NCBI GenBank assembly: GCA_025917655.1
Contig: CP084611.1
Location: 2,170,001 to 2,234,000 of the forward strand
DNA from: Chlorella sorokiniana
Lineage: Eukaryota; Chlorophyta; Trebouxiophyceae; Chlorellales; Chlorellaceae
Length of the DNA stretch: 64,000 bases
Direction of reading: 5' to 3'
Part shown: in pieces, positions 36,419 to 47,408 of the stretch
How positions within the stretch are numbered: the stretch's first letter is position 1
Layout: each line of letters starts with the position of its first letter
Notes under the pieces: model-generated
What the model was told of the DNA's origin: nothing
What the model saw: the letters and a program-made list of their open reading frames with translations, nothing else
Database searches by the model: none
Made by a program: the position numbers and the translations under genes

Positions 36419-38508
36419 TCAGCTCTGCGCAATGCCCAGGATATTCAGGAACTGCAAAGGGGGCATGGGGAGGCAAAGCAAACCGGCAGTCAGCTGAGGG
36501 CATGCCACCCATCACGCAGGTGCACCACCCTCCTGGCACCACTGCAGGTCCCTCGCCTCCACCAGAGCAGGGGCACCTCCCTCTGCGCAACCAGTCATCC
36601 CCCCTCCGGGCCCCACAGGCCTGCAGGAAGATGATGATGATGTCCATGTAGATTTGGACGGAGGCAAACACGTACTCGTCGGGGGACAGCGCGTACCGCC
36701 CCTTGCCCATCACCATCTGGATGTCGTACACGAGGTAGGCGGAGAAGAGCAGGGCCACCACCACAGATATCGCGAGGTACCACCACTTGTTCTGCGGGCA
36801 GGCAGGCGCAGGGAGCAGCGGCGGGGAGCGTGCGCTGCGTGCTTGCCACGCGCAGCTCAGGCCTCGCAGGCGCGTGCGTTGCTGGGCTGTGCCGCCGCCA
36901 GGGCGGCCCGACTCGCCCAGCGGGCAGCAGCACGACTGCTGCCCCCCAAACCGCTCACCACGTAGAAGAAGCCCACCAGCATCGTCACCAGCACCACCTG
37001 CACCGCGGGCCAGAGGGGAGCACGTGAGCGGCAGCGCGCGGCGGCGTGCCCCGCCCAGGCGACAGGCCCCCTTGATGCCCTGCTGCAGGGGCTGGCTGCA
37101 GGCGGGGCAGGCCTTGCTCCCCCCCAACCCCAGCGGCCCACCATGAAGACCACCATGGAGATCATGAACAGCACGTTGCCCTTTTTGGTCAGGTCAAACT
37201 TGCCAAAGACCGCGACCAGCGTCAGGCCCGCCACCGCAGCGCACGTGACAGCAAACGCCTCCAGGACAACCTGCGGCGCCCCAAGGGGGCAGGGGTTTGG
37301 GGGGTGGGGTGGAGCAGGCTCGCTGGCTGGCGCCCCAGAGTGCGGCGCAGCCTGCCCTAACCTCGCCCCAGAACCTGCTGGGCGCCCCCTCACGCACCCA
37401 CCCACCATGGCCGCCGCAGCCGCTCACCGAGGTCTGCCAGTAGGCGCAGATGACGCCCACCAGCACCGACTCCACCAGCGTGAATGCGGCCAGGGCCAGC
37501 AGGTTCCAGGGGTGCTTGCGCCGCAGCGTGGTGGAGCACATGAGGGCGATGAGGAAGACCAGGGACACGATCCAGGAGGTGATGAACACCCACTGGCCCG
37601 GGCCCCGGGCGCACGTAGCTCTGCAGGCGAGGGCGGCGGTGCGGGCGGGCGGGCGGGCAAGGCACGCGGCAGTGAGCAGCCCTGCCTGGCGGGCCACCAC
37701 CACATCGACCGCGCCCAGCACCTCCCTCAAGCCGTCACTTTGCGGCCGACTTGTGATGGGAAGCTCCGCGCCCGCCCTGCTGGGCCTGTGGCCCCCTACC
37801 CCCCCACCCACGTTCACGGGCTCCACAAAGATGAAGACGGAGGCCACGCCCACGGTGACGCACAGCTGCATGAAGACGATGAGGAAGACCTGCGGAGAGA
37901 GGGGGAGATAAGGTGTACAGCGCAGCGCAGCGCTTCAGCACCGCCACGACAGCGGCCAGCTCTGCGGGATGCTGGCGGGCATGCGCGGCTCGAGGTTACA
38001 TCCGCCGCCTGCACCGGGCTGGCCTGCACGGCCCACGCACCTTGCGCACAAACCCCTTCCGCACGGCCTGCTCGGCAAAGACACCAGCAGCGTTGGCTGC
38101 CTGCGCTGCCTCCATATCGTATGCGTCAAAGTTGCCAGCGGGCGGCTTGTGCTGCTGCGGCCGCGCCGGCAGCGGGTTGCCCGGCGGCGGAGGGTAGCCG
38201 GCGTAGCCTGGCGGGGGGAGGGCCGTAGCCAGCCGCGGGATAGCCAGGTGGCGGAGGTGCATACTGGGGGGTATGCAGCCTGCGGGGGTAGCCCCAGGCG
38301 GGCCGTAGGCAACAGGCTGCGGGTAGCCTGGCGGCGGGCGCCAGCCGGCGGCGGGTAGCCTGCGGCATAGGGCCCAGACAGTGGAGCTCGGCACTGTCGG
38401 CTCGCCGCAGGCGCACCCTCTGCAGGTGGCTGCGCTGGGGGTCACACGTACAAGAGCTCAGCGTTCACCTGCGGCCCTGCTGTTGGGAGGAGCCGGGTCC
38501 TGGCCCAT
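36419..38508 (-). CDS. Lifeguard/TMBIM (Bax inhibitor-1 superfamily) membrane protein
   Basis: Seven-pass membrane protein of the LFG/GRINA branch. Members act as Ca2+ leak channels or cell-death suppressors in ER, Golgi or vacuole. The start at 38508 gives MGQDPAPPNSRAAG, then a Pro/Gly/Tyr-rich region with repeated PGYP/PPPGY units (GYPPPAGWRPPPGYPQPVAY) as in animal GRINA. The core follows: FVRKVFLIVFMQLCVTVGVA, GQWVFITSWIVSLVFLIALM, HPWNLLALAAFTLVESVLVG, VAVFGKFDLTKKGNVLFMIS, VVVALLFSAYLVYDIQMVMG, and YALSPDEYVFASVQIYMDII, ending FLQFLNILGIAQS. The DIQMVMG and YMDIIIIFL segments carry the conserved acidic pair. Frame slips occur in the repetitive N-terminal exon. Confidence 0.88.
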
Positions 38509-38984
38509 GGCGACCTGGTGCCACTGGAGGCGCGGCAGGCGGCGACGGCGGGGGCACGACTTGCCCTCGGTGTTTGAAGCTTAATCCGGTCCCTCACACA
38601 ACTTCCGAGAACTACGGCTCGAACACGGTTTCTGGCACGCTGCAACAAGCGCTGTTGGGTGCGTGCAGTGTCGCGCACAACTTATTTTCAACGCGCCGGC
38701 TTGATCAAGGTGATGTCGTACGCTGGCGAAGAGGCGGGTGCTCGCTCCCACGCGGGAGTCCCCAGGCCGCGGTTCAGGGCACTACAACTGGTGTTACAGC
38801 GCCAGCTGGCCCCATCAAGCTTGCTCCAACAAGGCTGCATGCATTGGCGGTGGGACTAGTATTCGCACTCGACGCCTAGACCGCCCCTTGCAGGGGCCCG
38901 TGTCAACCTCAGAGTGTGGCATGCGGCCCCAGCTCTCCAGGTCTGAGCTCTGCGCGTTCGCCCCCTGTGCCACGACGTGATATC
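38509..38984. promoter_or_regulatory. Divergent promoter region, LFG / TTC27
   Basis: 476 bases between opposite starts, no homologous frame; inferred bidirectional promoter. Confidence 0.45.
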
Positions 38985-41900
38985 ATGACCACCATTCAAT
39001 TAGAGCGCCAGCTGCTGCTGGCTTCCTTTGCAGCGGCGCCAGAGCCAGCGGCAGCGGCACAGACAAGCGCCGTGTCCCTGCTCCTGGCCGGCGACTATGT
39101 GGCCGCCCTTTCGGCAGCACTCCAAGATGTCCAGGCACTGCTGGGGATTGCGGCGGCGCCGGAGAGCACTCCAGACTGGTTTGATGTCGCTGGGCCAGCG
39201 CTGCAGCGCCAGCTCACCCGCGCCTCGCCGGCAGAGCAGGCAGCGGCTGCGCAGCAGCTGCTGGCAGCGGCAGTGGCAGCCCTGTACCTCTTTGTCCAGG
39301 CCAACCTGTCGGGTCCCGCTCTGTCCTTGCCAGAGTGCCCCTTTGACCTGGCGGTTGCAGCGGTAGCGGCTGGCGGCGGGCAGGGCGCGGCGTGCGACCC
39401 TGGGGGCGGGGGCTTTGGCCGCGACAGCGCCAGCCCCGGCGACCGGTGGGCCGCGTCGCAGCTGTCTGAGAACGGCGAGGACTTGGTGGGTCGCATCCAG
39501 TACCCGCAGTACCTACTGCTGTCCCGTCTGGTGCTGCTGGCGCCGCTGGAAGTGGCCCCGCCCGCCGCTGGCGACGACGGCGCCCGCCGCCTGCGGGCAC
39601 GCCCGCGTCGGTCGCCGCGGCGCCCGGTGCGGCCTGGCTGACGGCCGAGCGCCTGCCGGGCTGGTGCTGGTGGGCGCAGCGCGCGGTGCTGCTGCAGCAG
39701 CGCCTGCTGTCTGGCCGCTCGGCTGCGCTGCGCAGCCTGCTGCTGGGCCTTGCGGGCCGCGTGCTGGCGGGGCTGGCCGCCCCCTGGAGGCTGCGCTGGC
39801 CCAGGCGGCGTCGGGGGCACCGCGCCCGCGCCCCAGGACAGCTGCTGGCTGCGGGGGCGCTGCTGGAGGCTGCGCTGCTGGAGGAGGCGTACGGGCACGT
39901 GGAGGCCGCGCAGCGCTACCTGCAGCGCAGCGGCGACGTGCTGGGCTTCCGCTCGGGTGGGTGGGAGGGGCCGGGCGGGGCCTGCTGGCTGGATGGCGTG
40001 CGTTGCAGCGCTGCAGGAAAGCTGGCCGCTGGGCCTGCCCATGACTGCGCGCGAGAGGTCACCCCAACCATCCCCCTGCCCGGCGTTCCCGCCGCCGCAG
40101 AGCTGACGGGCGCGCTGGGCGTGCGCACGGTGCACCAGCAGGAGGCCAAGGCGCAGCTGGTGGTGGCGGTGACGCGGCAGGCGGGCAACCCTTGGACCGA
40201 GGCGCACGCGGCGGGGGCGCTGCCCGACTGCGCCCAGCCCGCGGCCGCGCTGCACGCCGCCAGCGGCGCGGCCCGAGCTGCCTGCAGACCTCAAGGGCTT
40301 CACCCCCGACTCGGATGTGCTGCGCCAGCCGCGCCTGGTGGAGGGGGCGGGGCGGCGCCGCCCGCGGGCCTGCACTCGCTGGAGCAGGCGCTGCTGCTGG
40401 GCTGGAGCCTGCACATGCGCAAGGGCAGCGCCGCCGACGGGCTGCAGCCTTGGGAGGTGGCGGCGTACGTCGACGCTGGTGGGTGGGGGCGGCGGCACTG
40501 CTCCGCCTGCCGCAGCCCTTTGCAGCAGCAATGTGCATGCGTCTTCACTCCTTTACCCTCCTGCTGTTCCGCACACCGCTCCGAAGCGCTGCCCTTCACC
40601 TGGATGCCTTGCCCCCGCCTCCCCTGCCGCGCCGCAGTGAGCCGCCAGGAGCGCACCCAGTTCCTGCTGCACGCGGCGGCTGCGCTGCAGGCTGCGCGGC
40701 TGGAGAAGGCGCGGTCCCGCACCCGCGACCGCGCGCTGCTGCAGCTGGAGGCCCTGGCCGACAGCCTGGACAAGGGCAGCCGGGAGGTCACGCCGCAGCT
40801 GCGCCTGCGGTGCGAACACTCTTTGAATGCGAATGGGGAGGGGGCTCAAGGGCAGCCCTTAGAGCCGCCAACCAAGACGCCGCCTGCCCCGCCTGCCCCT
40901 TGTTCATGTCCTTGCGTGTGCGTTGCACCTGCACTGCGGCAAGAAACCCCCCCCACCCCCTCCTCGTGTGTTCAGCTACGCCTTCTGCACCTGGCTGCCG
41001 CTGCGCCCGCCTGCGCAAGGAGCTGGGGGAGCTGCTGGTGGGCATGGGGCTGGTGGGGTCGGCGCTGACGCTGTTCGAGGAGCTGGAGCTGTGGGACTCC
41101 CTCATCGTCTGCTACCAGCTGCTGGACAAGAGGGTGCAGGTGGGGAGGGGCGCCCACAGGGTGTGGGGCTGCAGCAGCGGCCCCGGGCCCGGGGTTGTGA
41201 GGGGTGCCTGGGGAAACCGGGGAGCTTTTGCACGGGGCGGGGCTGCCCCTGCATGTGCCCGCATGTGCCGCGTGCCGCCGAAGGTCGAGAGTGGTGGATG
41301 AGCCCGTCACGGCGCCGTGAGGTCCTCCTCTAGTTAGCCTTCGCACAGCAAACGTTTCTCATTAAAGCAGCCACCCCGGCCCGCTGTGGCCGCCCACGTG
41401 GGGTGCGCAGCGTCGGATGGTCACGACATTCTTCCGCCACCCGCCTCGTTGCCCCTTGGCTTGTGCTTGTGCCTGCATCCTGCCAGCGTGCCCATTCACT
41501 CTGTCGCCTCACCCTTTCTACCTTGACCTTGCCGCACCCACGCACCTCACCCTAAGGCTGAGGAGCTGATCCGGCGGCGTCTGGAGGTGACCCCGACGAG
41601 CCGCGCCTGTGGTGCGCGCTGGGGACCTCTGCATGGACGACGCTCACTACCAGCAGGCCTGGGAGCGCAGCGGGCACCGCAACGCCAGGTGGGCAAGGGG
41701 TCTGGGCGGGGCTGCCAAGTGGCCAGCCCACACATTCAGCAGCCTGTTCATGCTGATGCTGCTGGTTGTGACTTCCTGTCCTCTTGCCCCTATCGTTCGC
41801 ACCCCCCAGCAGGTCTCAGCGCTCCCTGGCCCGCAGCGCTCTGCGCAACAGCCGCTACGCCCAGGCGGCGCAGCACTGGGAGGCGGCGCTGGCGCTCAAC

Positions 41901-43735
41901 CCCTGCATGGGGAGGGCTGGTTCAGGTGCGCGGGCAGGGGCAGTGTTTGACACAGGCAGGGCCGGGGGCGCCAGCAGCCGTCTGCTGTGCCACCGCTGGC
42001 GGTTTAACTGCCTTTGCGCGGCCCCTTCACGCGCCTGCAGCCTGGGCTACTGCTGCATCAAGGAGAAGGAGTACGAGCGGGCGCTGCAGGCCTTCAGCCG
42101 CTCCTCCCAGCTGGAGCCCGACAACGGCGAGGCGTGGAACAACCTGGCCGCCATCCACATGCACCTGCACCGCTGGCGCCACGCGTACAACGCGCTGTCG
42201 GGTGCGGCAGGCGATGGAGCGGGGGCCGGGCACCCTTGATGACGCACCTCCTGTCGGCGCTGGGCAGGCTGGTGGGGTGTGTGCCCACTCCGCTGCTCTG
42301 CCAACGCGTGTGCCCCGCCCACCTCCGCTGTCCCGCCCCTGCGCTGCCGCAGAGGCCGTGAAGCACAAGCGCGACAGCTGGCAGACCTGGGAGAACTACG
42401 CGCAAGTGGCGGTGAGGGTGGGCCAGTGGCAGACCGCGGTGCGCGCGCTGCAGCAGGTGCTGGCACTCTCGGCCGGCCAGCGCCTGGACCTGTTGGTGGT
42501 GGCGGCGCTGGTGGAGCAGGTGGAAGCGCGCGCGGCGCCAACGCCGACAGTATGGGCGGCGGCAGCTCACCAGAAGCGGAGCAGCAGGCTGGCAGCGACG
42601 CGGCCCTTGCCGCCGAGGGCGCCACCCCTGCTGCCGCGACGGAGGGCGGCGGCGGCCTGGCTGACCTGGCGGCGGCGCTGGGCGAGCTGAGCACCAGCGG
42701 CAGCGCCGACCAGGATGGCGCGACTGACGAGGCGATGGCGAGGGCGGAGGCGCGAGCGCAGCAGGTGCTGGGGCAGGCGGTGGGGGCACTGCTGAAGCAG
42801 GTGGCCGCCACCGTCAGCGGCGACAGCGCCTTCTGGGAGCTGTATGCCAGGTGGGCCGGGCGGTGCCGGCAGCAGCATGCGCGGGTGCCTGCTGCCTGCC
42901 AGGAGGCCGGTGACGAAATGCCTGGCGCAGTGTACGCCGAGTGGCGGCGGTGTACCTGCACCCCCGCTGTGAGGCACCAACTAGTCAGGTCATCCGAGGC
43001 TCTCGGTGCTGGCACGCGTGCTTGGCTCGGCTCCAGCACACCAGCACCCCGCCTGCTCCCCCATGCTTCAACGTTGCTCGCTGTCGCGCCCAACCCCCCT
43101 CCTGCCCAGGTATCAGGCCGCCATGGGCCACCCCGACGCCGCCAAGGAGTGCCTGCTGAAGCGGGTGCGGGCGCTGGGCGGCTCCGCCTGGCAGGCCAGC
43201 GCCGACGCCTTCAAGACGTACGCAGAGGCGTCGGCGGCGCTGTGCCGCGCCTACCTTCAGGCGAGGGGCTGCTGGGTCGAGGGCCATGGCGCCAGTGTGT
43301 GCGCGCGCGCGCGCAAGCGTGACGGTACCTGCCTGACGCTGCGGGCTGCCTTCTTGGGGCTGCCTGCTCGTTGTTGCCCGGTGATGAGAGCTTGCAAGCG
43401 CGAGCTGGAGGCGCATGCTTTGGCAGCGCCCCAGCCATGATCCTGTCGCTAGTCAGGTTATCTGAGGGCGAGAGAGTGGTGCCAGCCAGCACCCCAATCA
43501 GCTGTGTGATGGGCCGTGCATGCAGGATGCTGCTGTTGCTCACATTCCACGCGCATTCTCGTGCCTGCAGGCTGCTGAGGCAGGCCCTCCTGGGCAGCGT
43601 GACCTGTCATCAGCACGCTTGCACCTGCGTGGGCTGCTGAAGCAGGCGCGGGAGCGGTACGAGGACCAGCCAGCCTTCAAGCAGCTGGAGCAGCTGCTGG
43701 AGCAGGTGGAGCAGCTGCAGCAACGGCAGCCGTAG
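38985..43735 (+). CDS. TTC27: Tetratricopeptide repeat protein TTC27 (EMW1 homologue)
   Basis: Conserved eukaryotic TPR protein; the yeast relative Emw1 is essential and linked to cell-wall and ER function. The N-terminal half (MTTIQLERQLLLASFAAAPE from 38985) is Ala/Leu-rich and helical, with IQYPQYLLLSRLVLLAPLEV as a family landmark. The C-terminal half is diagnostic: LVGSALTLFEELELWDSLIV, EELIRRRLEVTPDEP, WCALGDLCMDDAHYQQAWE, QRSLARSALRNSRYAQAAQH, FSLGYCCIKEKEYERALQAF, LEPDNGEAWNNLAAIHMHL, and KRDSWQTWENYAQVAVRVGQ, in the order of TTC27. The last exon is a Gln/Glu coiled end (QLEQLLEQVEQLQQRQP). Many introns. Frame slips near 39,600, where the local frame changes after PPAAGDD, and elsewhere. 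Confidence 0.85.
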
Positions 43736-44245
43736 CATAGACACCCAGGTGGTGTGGGGCTCAACCGGAGCTCACTGCTTGCTGGGCCGACGTGAAAGCG
43801 GGGACTGCTCTCAAGCAGCAGGCCGCGAAGGACAAACGTATACTTCACCCTGGACTGGCATGCCTTGAAGCAAATGTCTGTCCCAATGCCAGGTTGAAAT
43901 AAGGCACGAGGAGGCGGCAATGAAGGTTGGCGCTGGCTGGGTGGTGGTGGGCCAGGCGCAGGGTACCCCACTGCCGCCGCTTCCGGCTGTCCAGCGGGGA
44001 CCTTTTTCGTCGTCCCCGGTCAATCGAAACCTCGCCGCGCAGCAATGGGTTCAAGCATCACCTCTCCGCCAGACCCGGTCCATCTCAGTCCTCAAGTCGG
44101 CAGTACCCCGCACGTTCACTCGTTCGAAATCAAACCGTGCTCATTGTTCCTGCGCATGGGACCAGCGTACACGGGCAATTGTTGAGCCTGGCTCGCTGCT
44201 GCTGTCTCCCTGCCCGTCCTCGAGCGCAGGCCGCCACCAGGCGCC
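43736..44245. other. Intergenic 3' of TTC27
   Basis: 510 bases with no supported gene. An open frame from 43,920 overlaps the next gene in a different frame and looks spurious. No TGTAA was found here for TTC27. Confidence 0.4.
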
Positions 44246-44834
44246 ATGTCTACCCTCAACCAGACCAGCTCATTGCCCGGGCCGGTACAGCCCAGCACAA
44301 AGCCAGCCGGCAGCCTCAGCCTCGGCCCAGGCAAAGAATGCTCAAGCGCGCCAAAGCTTCGCGCCCGCCTGTTTTGTAGCCTTGTCAGCATGTAGCCTTC
44401 CTATTTCAGTTGTACCAAGCACTGCATTGCATGCCTGAGAGCAGGTCGTGTACTCGCCGCCCGCCGCCTTGCAAGCCCAGCACAGTGCCTCTCACCCCTA
44501 TGCAGTTAGCTACATTGTGGGAGTAACCCTGCTGTTTCTGATAGCTGTCTGTTTGCTGGGGGCAGCATGCATGCTGCGCCGCAGAGAACGGCGCTACCGC
44601 GCGCAGCAGGAGGAGCAACGCCAGGCGCAGTTCTTAGCGCAGACAGAGGCACAAGCAGCAGCGGCGGCAGCTTTCGCCGCGCAGGGGCCCATTGTAATCC
44701 CTGTGGTCATCGTGCAGCCAAATGGCGAGATGCAGCTGGCAGAGGAGTGTAAGTGCAGCAAGATTGACCAGGCAGCTGAAGCAGTGGACGACACGAGCAG
44801 TCACAAGCCGCGAGATGCTGCTACTCTCGTGTAG
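44246..44834 (+). CDS. Small single-pass membrane protein, unknown
   Basis: The main exon (44448-44834) reads YSPPAALQAQHSASHPYAVS, then one strong membrane segment (YIVGVTLLFLIAVCLLGAAC). An Arg/Gln-rich coiled stretch follows (RRRERRYRAQQEEQRQAQFL), then Ala repeats, and the conserved-looking PIVIPVVIVQPNGEMQLAEE, ending SHKPRDAATLV. Positive charges right after the membrane segment favour an outside N-terminus and cytosolic tail. The exon has no ATG before the membrane segment. The candidate first exon starts at 44246 (MSTLNQTSSLPGPVQPSTKP, Ser/Thr/Pro-rich and possibly glycosylated), joined by an intron whose borders I could not settle. No family recognised. Confidence 0.5.
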
Positions 44835-45050
44835 CTGCGGCTGGGCCCTGGCTCGCACGCACTCTCTTGTATGATGACAGGCCTTGCAGCATGGAATCAT
44901 TTGTCTTTATACAATTTTATTAGTGTATGTCACTCCCAACTGCTGTCTATGCTTGGCGACTTCTTTTTGTTGCTTGTTTTCTATTTAATCAGCAATCCAC
45001 AGCTGCGGTGGCGGGATCAGGGGCCATGCTTCAAGCGCTGTTTGTCTTGA

Positions 45051-46090
45051 TCAGTCCTTGCCCTTCCCTTTGCCGTCCTGCATGGCGCACTTCTTGGCCT
45101 GTCCGGGCGGCAGGCCGTCCTCCAGGCCCCTACCCTTGCCATGTACCTGCAACATGTAGTAACAACAACACGTGTATTCACTCACATGATGGCCTGTGCC
45201 AGGTTGCATGTCGCTCTGCACACCGCAGTTGGCACCTGCTTGCATGCATACTCATGGGTGGCTTGCTGGGGAGCTACGTCCGTTTGAGGTGTGCCCCGAT
45301 CGATGTTGCCTGCAGGCTCAACTGTAGGGGACGCTGCCGGCTGTGCAGCTTCCTGGGCCGCCGGCGGCCCGCCGTTTCACTTGCATGCCGCAATGGAGCT
45401 GGCCAGAGCAGTTGCAATGGCGGCCTGCACGTTCCTGCTGATGGACTGGGCCGCAGCTGCAGCGCTGCCCCCTGACGCCTGCACGGATGCTTGGGCGGAT
45501 GGTGCAGCATTTGCCAGGGCCTGCTGCACAGCCGAGGAGCGTGCTTGTTCTTGTCCTCCACACCCCTTGGACACTGCAGAGCTGTAAGCCTCCGTGGTTG
45601 CGTTTGCAACAGCCTGTGGAGGGGGACACTCTTGTGGTGACTGACGCGCTCATCACAGTGCCGAAGGGATCCACAGAAGCCTCATGCCACCCTGGCAGCC
45701 CACCTTAGCATCAGATGAGCCGGACGCGCTGCCAGCGCAGCCTGCACCGCCTAGGACAGACACGGCGACATCAGCAATGGCCTGCATGCATGGAGGGGCG
45801 GCCTCAGGCCAAATCCTGCACGTCAGGCAACAGCCCGTCTTCCTGCCGTACAGGCAAGTGCACCTGCGCTATGGCAGAGGCCTTGCTGTTGACAGCAGCC
45901 TCGCATGGGTAGGAGGAGCACTGTGAGAAGGCGGCGCCCACTGCCGAGGCAACCGCATTCTGGGCGCTGCCGCTGGAGCCTGCCTTGGCGCTTGCTGTGC
46001 ACTGCTGCAGCTGACGGGCTGCGGCTGGAAGGGGGCAGGTGTGAAGGCCGCATAAGTAAGGGAAGAGGAAGAGCGCAAAGACCTTGATGG
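45051..46090 (-). CDS. Ala-rich secreted-type protein, relative of the gene at the left edge (5' end unresolved)
   Basis: Three exons read cleanly: CTASAKAGSSGSAQNAVASA through FSQCSSYPCEAAVNSKASAI (45,860-46,020); AIADVAVSVLGGAGCAGSAS GSSDAK; and, from 45613, AVANATTEAYSSAVSKGCGG, ANAAPSAQASVQASGGSAAA, and AAIATALASSIAACK before a TGA at 45377. Like the gene at 1-1962 it alternates Ala/Ser/Gly blocks with single or paired Cys. Upstream, KVFALFLFPYLCGLHTC (near 46,030-46,085) could be signal-peptide hydrophobic core, but no in-frame ATG was found. A further candidate last exon (45051-45150, GRGLEDGLPPGQAKKCAMQD) follows a good acceptor, so the true end may be 45051 or 45377. An extracellular structural role is inferred. 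Confidence 0.5.
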
Positions 46091-46281
46091 ACGGCGTGCT
46101 TTTGGGCAGGTTGAAGCTGCCAGGAGGTCCACTGCCAGGTTATGGCAGCTTTGAGGCTACCAAGAAGTCCAATGAATTCTTTCCACCCGCCCCAGTTCTG
46201 CTCAGGTGCCACCGTTTGGCTCGTGTCCAAGTGTGCGAAGCCTTACTAAGCCCTTCTGACTATGTTGCGCTATAATCTGAC

Positions 46282-47278
46282 TATGTTGCGTCCAAACTCA
46301 ACTCGTGTCCCCCCTTGCTGCCCTTCTTCCTTCTCCTCTGCGGCTCGGCAGCGAGGGGTGTTACGAACCTTGAAGCAGACACGTTGCGAGTTCGCAGTGA
46401 TACCGGTGTCGAGGGTGGAGGCGGCCTCCGTGCACACCTTTCCTGGCCGTCTCACCCCGGTGCCCTCCGCGCAGACTCGGCTGCGCAGCTGGCCTGGCGC
46501 CGCCTGCTTCAGGCTGGCGACATGGATGGTGGGACCGATGCGGCAACATCTCCTGGCCCGCAAACAGCGGTCGTAATCAATTTTGCCACAGGCGGCGAGC
46601 CTGTGTACTGCGTCAACGTGACCCGTCCCTTCCAGGACCAGGCCCACGCAGCCAGCGGGCGAGAGGTGCCCAGCGGGGACGGCGTGCAGTCCCTGATCAC
46701 CCTCATCTGCTCCGACTCCCAGGCAGCGGGGCAGCGCGTGTTTGACGCAGTCAGCGGGGGCCTGCAGCAGGCCAAGCAGGCTGTTCAGGCCATCAGTGTG
46801 GCCGCAGGGCGCTGTGCCAAGGACGCTGCGGACGCTGTCACCGCAGCTTCCATCAGTGAGTCGTTGCGCCCGCCGCCTCAGAATGCCGGCTTCATCTGCC
46901 GCACTCATGCTGCCTGTCGGGGTCCCTTTTGGTGGCTTGCTTCTGTACTTGCGACACAAATGGCGAACCGAGTCACTGTGGCGGCAGCTCGTGTGGGTTC
47001 AGGTCTGCGCCCTGACGCCCTGCCTGCCGTCCTTCCAATGCCAGGGGCCCAGGATATCCTGTCTCCAGTCTCTGCAATCGAAAACTTTTACAGGACATTT
47101 GTGGACGCCCTGCAAGCCATGGGCCTGCCAGGCAAGTGTTTGCAACACTGCCTGCATGCAATGCGCGCCGCTCGCCCACACCCTTCTCCGACCCTGCTGC
47201 GCAGCTTGTGTAACGCTGGTAGCCAGCGACGAGTCTGGCACGCGCGTGGCCAGCGAAAAGTACTTTTACACCGAGTGA
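46282..47278 (+). CDS. Secreted protein, unknown, with Cys and helical Ala/Gln region
   Basis: The ATG at 46282 (MLRPNSTRV) joins a hydrophobic core LLPFFLLLCGSAARG if one C is restored in the C6 run at 46309-46314; together they form a standard signal peptide. The mature part reads EADTLRVRSDTGVEGGGG, AVVINFATGGEPVYCVNVTR, DGVQSLITLICSDSQAAGQR, VFDAVSGGLQQAKQAVQAIS and GRCAKDAADAVTAAS. A GTGAGT intron follows, then AQDILSPVSAIENFYRTFVD ALQAMGLPG, and a final exon ACVTLVASDESGTRVASEKY FYTE. The Cys-flanked helical part resembles the Ala-rich neighbour in style. The gene is head-to-head with that neighbour and convergent with HydEF. Function unknown. Confidence 0.6.
47266..47270 (-). terminator. 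TGTAA poly(A) signal, HydEF
   Basis: TTACA on the + strand, 143 bases after the HydEF stop. It lies within the last coding exon of the convergent secreted-protein gene. Confidence 0.35.
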
Positions 47279-47371
47279 GGGGCAAGCAGGCTGGGTGTTG
47301 TGCAGGTCAAACGAGGAAGGGCAGTTTGCAGTGCAGGGGTCATCAGTTGATTCGGTGCAAGGTCGACGTGC

Positions 47372-47376
47372 TGTAA
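47372..47376 (+). terminator. TGTAA poly(A) signal, secreted-protein gene
   Basis: TGTAA 94 bases after the stop at 47278, only 33 bases from the HydEF stop on the other strand. Confidence 0.45.
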
Positions 47377-47408
47377 AGAAAGCAATGCGCGGCCTCAGGG
47401 CCGTGCGC

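Noticed and set aside
39095-40531. Minus-strand 478-codon open frame opposite TTC27
   Set aside because: Shadow of a GC-rich coding strand; Arg/Ala/Pro-rich with no domain, while the plus strand carries clear TTC27 sequence.
43920-44438. Plus-strand 172-codon open frame
   Set aside because: Low-complexity Ser/Pro/Ala content in a frame conflicting with the likely first exon of the membrane protein gene.
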